A stretch of 64,000 bases of DNA from CAWEQO01 sp963811225 (GTDB taxonomy: Bacteria; Chloroflexota; Anaerolineae; Anaerolineales; Anaerolineaceae). The notes beneath the pieces are model-generated. The model saw only the letters and a program-made list of their open reading frames with translations. It searched no databases and was not told the DNA's origin. The stretch is from NCBI GenBank assembly GCA_963811225.1, contig CAWEQO010000011.1, positions 186,001-250,000 of the forward strand, given 5' to 3'. The position numbers were made by a program, and so were the translations under genes. Within the stretch, counting starts at the first letter, position 1; each line of letters starts with the position of its first letter. This document shows, one piece after another, positions 62,011 to 64,000 of this stretch.

Positions 62011-62736
62011 CTATGCGGCCGCCGTCGTCAGGTCTGCCAGGAGGACCGGCTTAATGATTGCGGTCCACTGGGCGTAGCCGAGGGCGTTGGGATGCAGGCG
62101 GTCTATTCGGAACAGCTCGCGCCGGGGCTTGCCATCGGGGCCAAGAAATGCCGGGACGATGTCGATGAAGTGCAGACATGGATCGTTCTGCGTGTGGGCT
62201 TGGATGAGGCGGTTGACCTCACACACGACCGGCCAAAGCTTCCATCGCGACGGTGCGGGAGTGATGGAGATGTAATAGATGGGCGTCTCAGGTAAGGTGG
62301 AATGGACCGCCCGAACGAATGCGAGATAACCCTGGTAGGCTTGCATGGCAGATTTGGGATTTGGAGGGGCGATATCATTGGTGCCGGCAAACAGCGCCAC
62401 CGCCCGCGGCCGGTAGGGAAGGACAATGCGCCCCGCGTTGTGAACGACCTGATGGATGCGCGAGCCGCCAAAACCGCGATTGATGACCGGCAAGGGGGCC
62501 ATATCCTGCCGCAGGGTTTCCCAGAAGGTGATGCTGGAGCTGCCGGTGAAGACGACCGCGCCGGGCGGAGGCGGACTAATCCGGTCTTGGGCTTCGAAGC
62601 GGGTGATGCTGCGCTCCCAGGCGTCCGGCGCATCCGAGGCGGACGCCCGGATCATTTCCCAGATTTCAGCGCCGCGTTCGAAGAACTGGCGCACCGACTG
62701 CCAGGGGTTTCTCGGGCTTTCAGGTTTTGTTTTCAT
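62011..62736 (-). CDS. SGNH/GDSL-family hydrolase
   Basis: 241 residues. The blocks are clear: block I VVFTGSSSITFWETL (nucleophile Ser), block II VINRGFGGSRIHQVV (Gly), block III LFAGTNDI (Asn) and block V RLHPNALGYAQW (His, preceded by Asp). Members are esterases, lipases or carbohydrate deacetylases. There is no signal peptide. The N-terminal 55 residues precede the core and are unassigned. GGAGCAG lies upstream of the ATG. Confidence 0.88.
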   Translation of the reverse strand: MKTKPESPRNPWQSVRQFFERGAEIWEMIRASASDAPDAWERSITRFEAQDRISPPPPGAVVFTGSSSITFWETLRQDMAPLPVINRGFGGSRIHQVVHNAGRIVLPYRPRAVALFAGTNDIAPPNPKSAMQAYQGYLAFVRAVHSTLPETPIYYISITPAPSRWKLWPVVCEVNRLIQAHTQNDPCLHFIDIVPAFLGPDGKPRRELFRIDRLHPNALGYAQWTAIIKPVLLADLTTAAA

Positions 62737-63155
62737 ATGGACTGCTCCGGATGATTACTGGGTGGAGTATGCTCGTGGAAGAAGCCCACAGCCAGGTCGG
62801 GCATTTGGGTAAGGCTGCAGCGGCTCCTGCGCGCCGCGTACCGGGAAAGGCTTGCGGCTGGGAACGGCCTGGAAGCAGTTCTCACCCCCCTTTTAGTATA
62901 CAGACATTCGAGAGAAAAAACACCCCCAAGGGTTGGTTTAAAGAGCGATCGCCAGGCAAGGGGGGGCCATGCCTGGCGATCTTCAGGGAGGGAATACCAC
63001 CGCCATTCCCTTGCGGGACGCCAACTCGGGGGGGACGAGCAGACGAATGATCCGACGGTGGTGAGACACCCCTTCTACCAATAATTATGGTGTCTTATGG
63101 ATAATATACATCATATTTATCTTGATTACATTAAATAAGAATAAGAGTTCCGAGT
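62737..63155. other. Non-coding region, 420 bp
   Basis: No convincing gene. It contains GATCGCCAGGCA/TGCCTGGCGATC (62948-62959 and 62970-62981), separated by a G-rich loop with a G7 run. An AT-rich stretch (63080-63150) follows with no clear promoter. Confidence 0.5.
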
Positions 63156-63211
63156 GGTCTTCGGATAGATTTCGCCATCGACGCGTCGATGGCGAAATCT
63201 ATCCGAAGACC
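63156..63211. terminator. 56-bp perfect palindrome after the NYN gene
   Basis: 28 + 28 bp, no loop, centred on ACGCGT (63181-63186), starting 2 bp beyond the minus-strand stop at 63214. A T-rich run lies on the plus strand side only. Confidence 0.8.
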
Positions 63212-63213
63212 GT

Positions 63214-63687
63214 TTATTTTTTCTTCTTTTTAGGTTCGAACAGGCGCAGCCACTCATCCAGCTCCTTGTCGCTCATCGGGCGCTCGACCTTTTCGTCGAC
63301 GGCGGAGCCGGGAGATGCGCCCATCAACCGGGCAAACTCCTCCGATGAAATCACCTGGGCGCGGGCTGAGCGCGCCTCGGCCTGCACTTCATGGTCGGAG
63401 CTGACCACGGTCCAGTTGGCGGCGCTCTTCTTCATGCTGCGCAGGCGGTCGGCGATGGCGAGGTCGGCGGTGCGTCCCTCACGCACGAAATGGGCGATGA
63501 CGCTGCCGTAGCGGCGGGTGCCGGAGTGACCCAGGGGAGCCTTGTCGAAGTAGACCTCGACCTTGCGGCGGTGGGCGCGGCAAAACTGCTGGAGGCGTTC
63601 AATCAGCTCCAGCTCATCCTCTACGTCGCTCAGACTCAGCCCGGGCAGCTTGGGGATCAAATTGTGACCATCGATCAAATAAGGCAT
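63214..63687 (-). CDS. NYN domain (YacP/Rae1-like) putative ribonuclease
   Basis: 157 residues from the ATG at 63687 (MPYLIDGHNLIPKL); an ATG 12 bp upstream is possible. PIN/NYN fold with the acidic residues expected for metal: LIDGHNLI (first Asp), VEVYFDKAP, TADLAIADRL (middle Asp) and VVSSDHEVQ (last Asp). YacP-like members cleave mRNA on ribosomes or process rRNA. The tail is rich in Lys (EPKKKKK). Ends 3 bp from a palindrome. Confidence 0.8.
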   Translation of the reverse strand: MPYLIDGHNLIPKLPGLSLSDVEDELELIERLQQFCRAHRRKVEVYFDKAPLGHSGTRRYGSVIAHFVREGRTADLAIADRLRSMKKSAANWTVVSSDHEVQAEARSARAQVISSEEFARLMGASPGSAVDEKVERPMSDKELDEWLRLFEPKKKKK

Positions 63688-63714
63688 CCTGAGTACCATT
63701 TTAACCGCAATCTA

Positions 63715-63723
63715 TGCTATGAT
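63715..63723 (+). promoter_or_regulatory. Extended -10 promoter of the last gene
   Basis: TGC followed by TATGAT (63718-63723); weak -35. It lies just upstream of the NYN gene start in the opposite direction, and 127 bp before the ATG at 63851. Confidence 0.45.
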
Positions 63724-63850
63724 TCAAGCGGAAGGGCGCCTCAATCTACAATTTTTGAGCGCGCCCAAGCGGAAGGACCGTGTTTGGGTTGTTGTCAGAT
63801 CAACAACGGCTGTGACAACAATCGAAACCACGCCAAACAAGGAAGGCCCC

Positions 63851-64000
63851 ATGAGAACCTGGAAACGGCTCGTCCCATACCTGCTGCTCAATATCTTCAT
63901 CTCCGCTGCCACCACCCTGGGCGTGCTGTACTGGTGGGACACGACCCAGCGGCCGGTTTCTCCTCAGGGCGGGTCGACGGCGGCGGCCGAACCGGCATCG
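63851..64000 (+). CDS. N-terminus of an exported or membrane-anchored protein (partial)
   Basis: The frame MRTWKRLVPYLLLNIFISAA continues to the window edge without a stop (50 codons visible). AAGGAAGG lies 4 bp before the ATG. A basic start followed by one hydrophobic helix (residues about 7-27) and then a Pro/Ser/Ala-rich stretch indicates a signal anchor with a linker. Proteins of this start type in Anaerolineae often carry LysM or lamin-tail domains, but that part lies outside the window. Confidence 0.6.
   Translation, partial: MRTWKRLVPYLLLNIFISAATTLGVLYWWDTTQRPVSPQGGSTAAAEPAS

Noticed and set aside
1..64000. tRNA, rRNA or replication origin
   Set aside because: Looked for cloverleaf ends, rRNA landmarks and DnaA-box clusters by eye; none was convincing.

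Overview
The window reads as a chromosome segment from a GC-rich bacterium, most plausibly a Chloroflexota (Anaerolineae-type) genome. This is an inference from gene content: a DUF4388 protein with a MglA-like GTPase and a V4R protein, a giant multi-GAF kinase, DUF3048, DUF2085, DUF4126 and DUF4190 proteins, an alanine dehydrogenase/PNT-like protein and a NYN/YacP protein. No rRNA, tRNA, CRISPR array or plasmid origin was seen.

Layout. 1-12.6 kb: end of a membrane protein, a divergent YrdC/Sua5-like protein, an SDR plus geranylgeranyl-reductase-type pair, a Rieske oxygenase, an ADP-forming acyl-CoA synthetase, phosphofructokinase, a DUF3048 lipoprotein and small membrane proteins. 12.6-19.9 kb: an orphan ABC ATPase, then an OmpR-type two-component system with a CPA2 antiporter, then an ABC exporter preceded by 11-bp-phased direct repeats. 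20-23.8 kb: a thiamine salvage operon (TPP riboswitch, thiN, thiB, thiP). 23.8-37.4 kb: a 13.5-kb signalling block on the minus strand. It holds a DUF4388 protein, a small GTPase, an alpha/beta hydrolase, a V4R protein and a left-handed beta-helix protein, then a receiver-GGDEF-like protein, a ten-GAF histidine kinase, a single-domain receiver and a second alpha/beta hydrolase that lacks the nucleophile serine. 37.5-45.9 kb: plant-glycan use (LacZ facing an MFS, GH127, GH2 operon). 46-50.8 kb: a tandem cupredoxin protein, a Fur-family regulator and a divergent cbiM(N)QO metal transporter. 52.5-57.2 kb: an AT-richer three-gene operon whose first gene is split by an IS, which is itself split by a serine-recombinase element. 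57-64 kb: NIF3, a sugar transporter, Kbl, an AlaDH-like protein, an SGNH hydrolase, a NYN nuclease and a partial gene.

Two properties run through the window. First, most intergenic gaps carry a long, often perfect inverted repeat, including gaps between divergent genes where a terminator is not expected. Second, about ten genes carry single-base frame breaks (more than 20 in all), while the protein sequence on both sides stays well conserved. They cluster at 14.1-17.2, 34.2-35.0, 37.9-39.4 and 41.6-41.8 kb. Consensus indel errors are the simplest explanation, so those genes are annotated as single frameshifted genes rather than as decayed ones.
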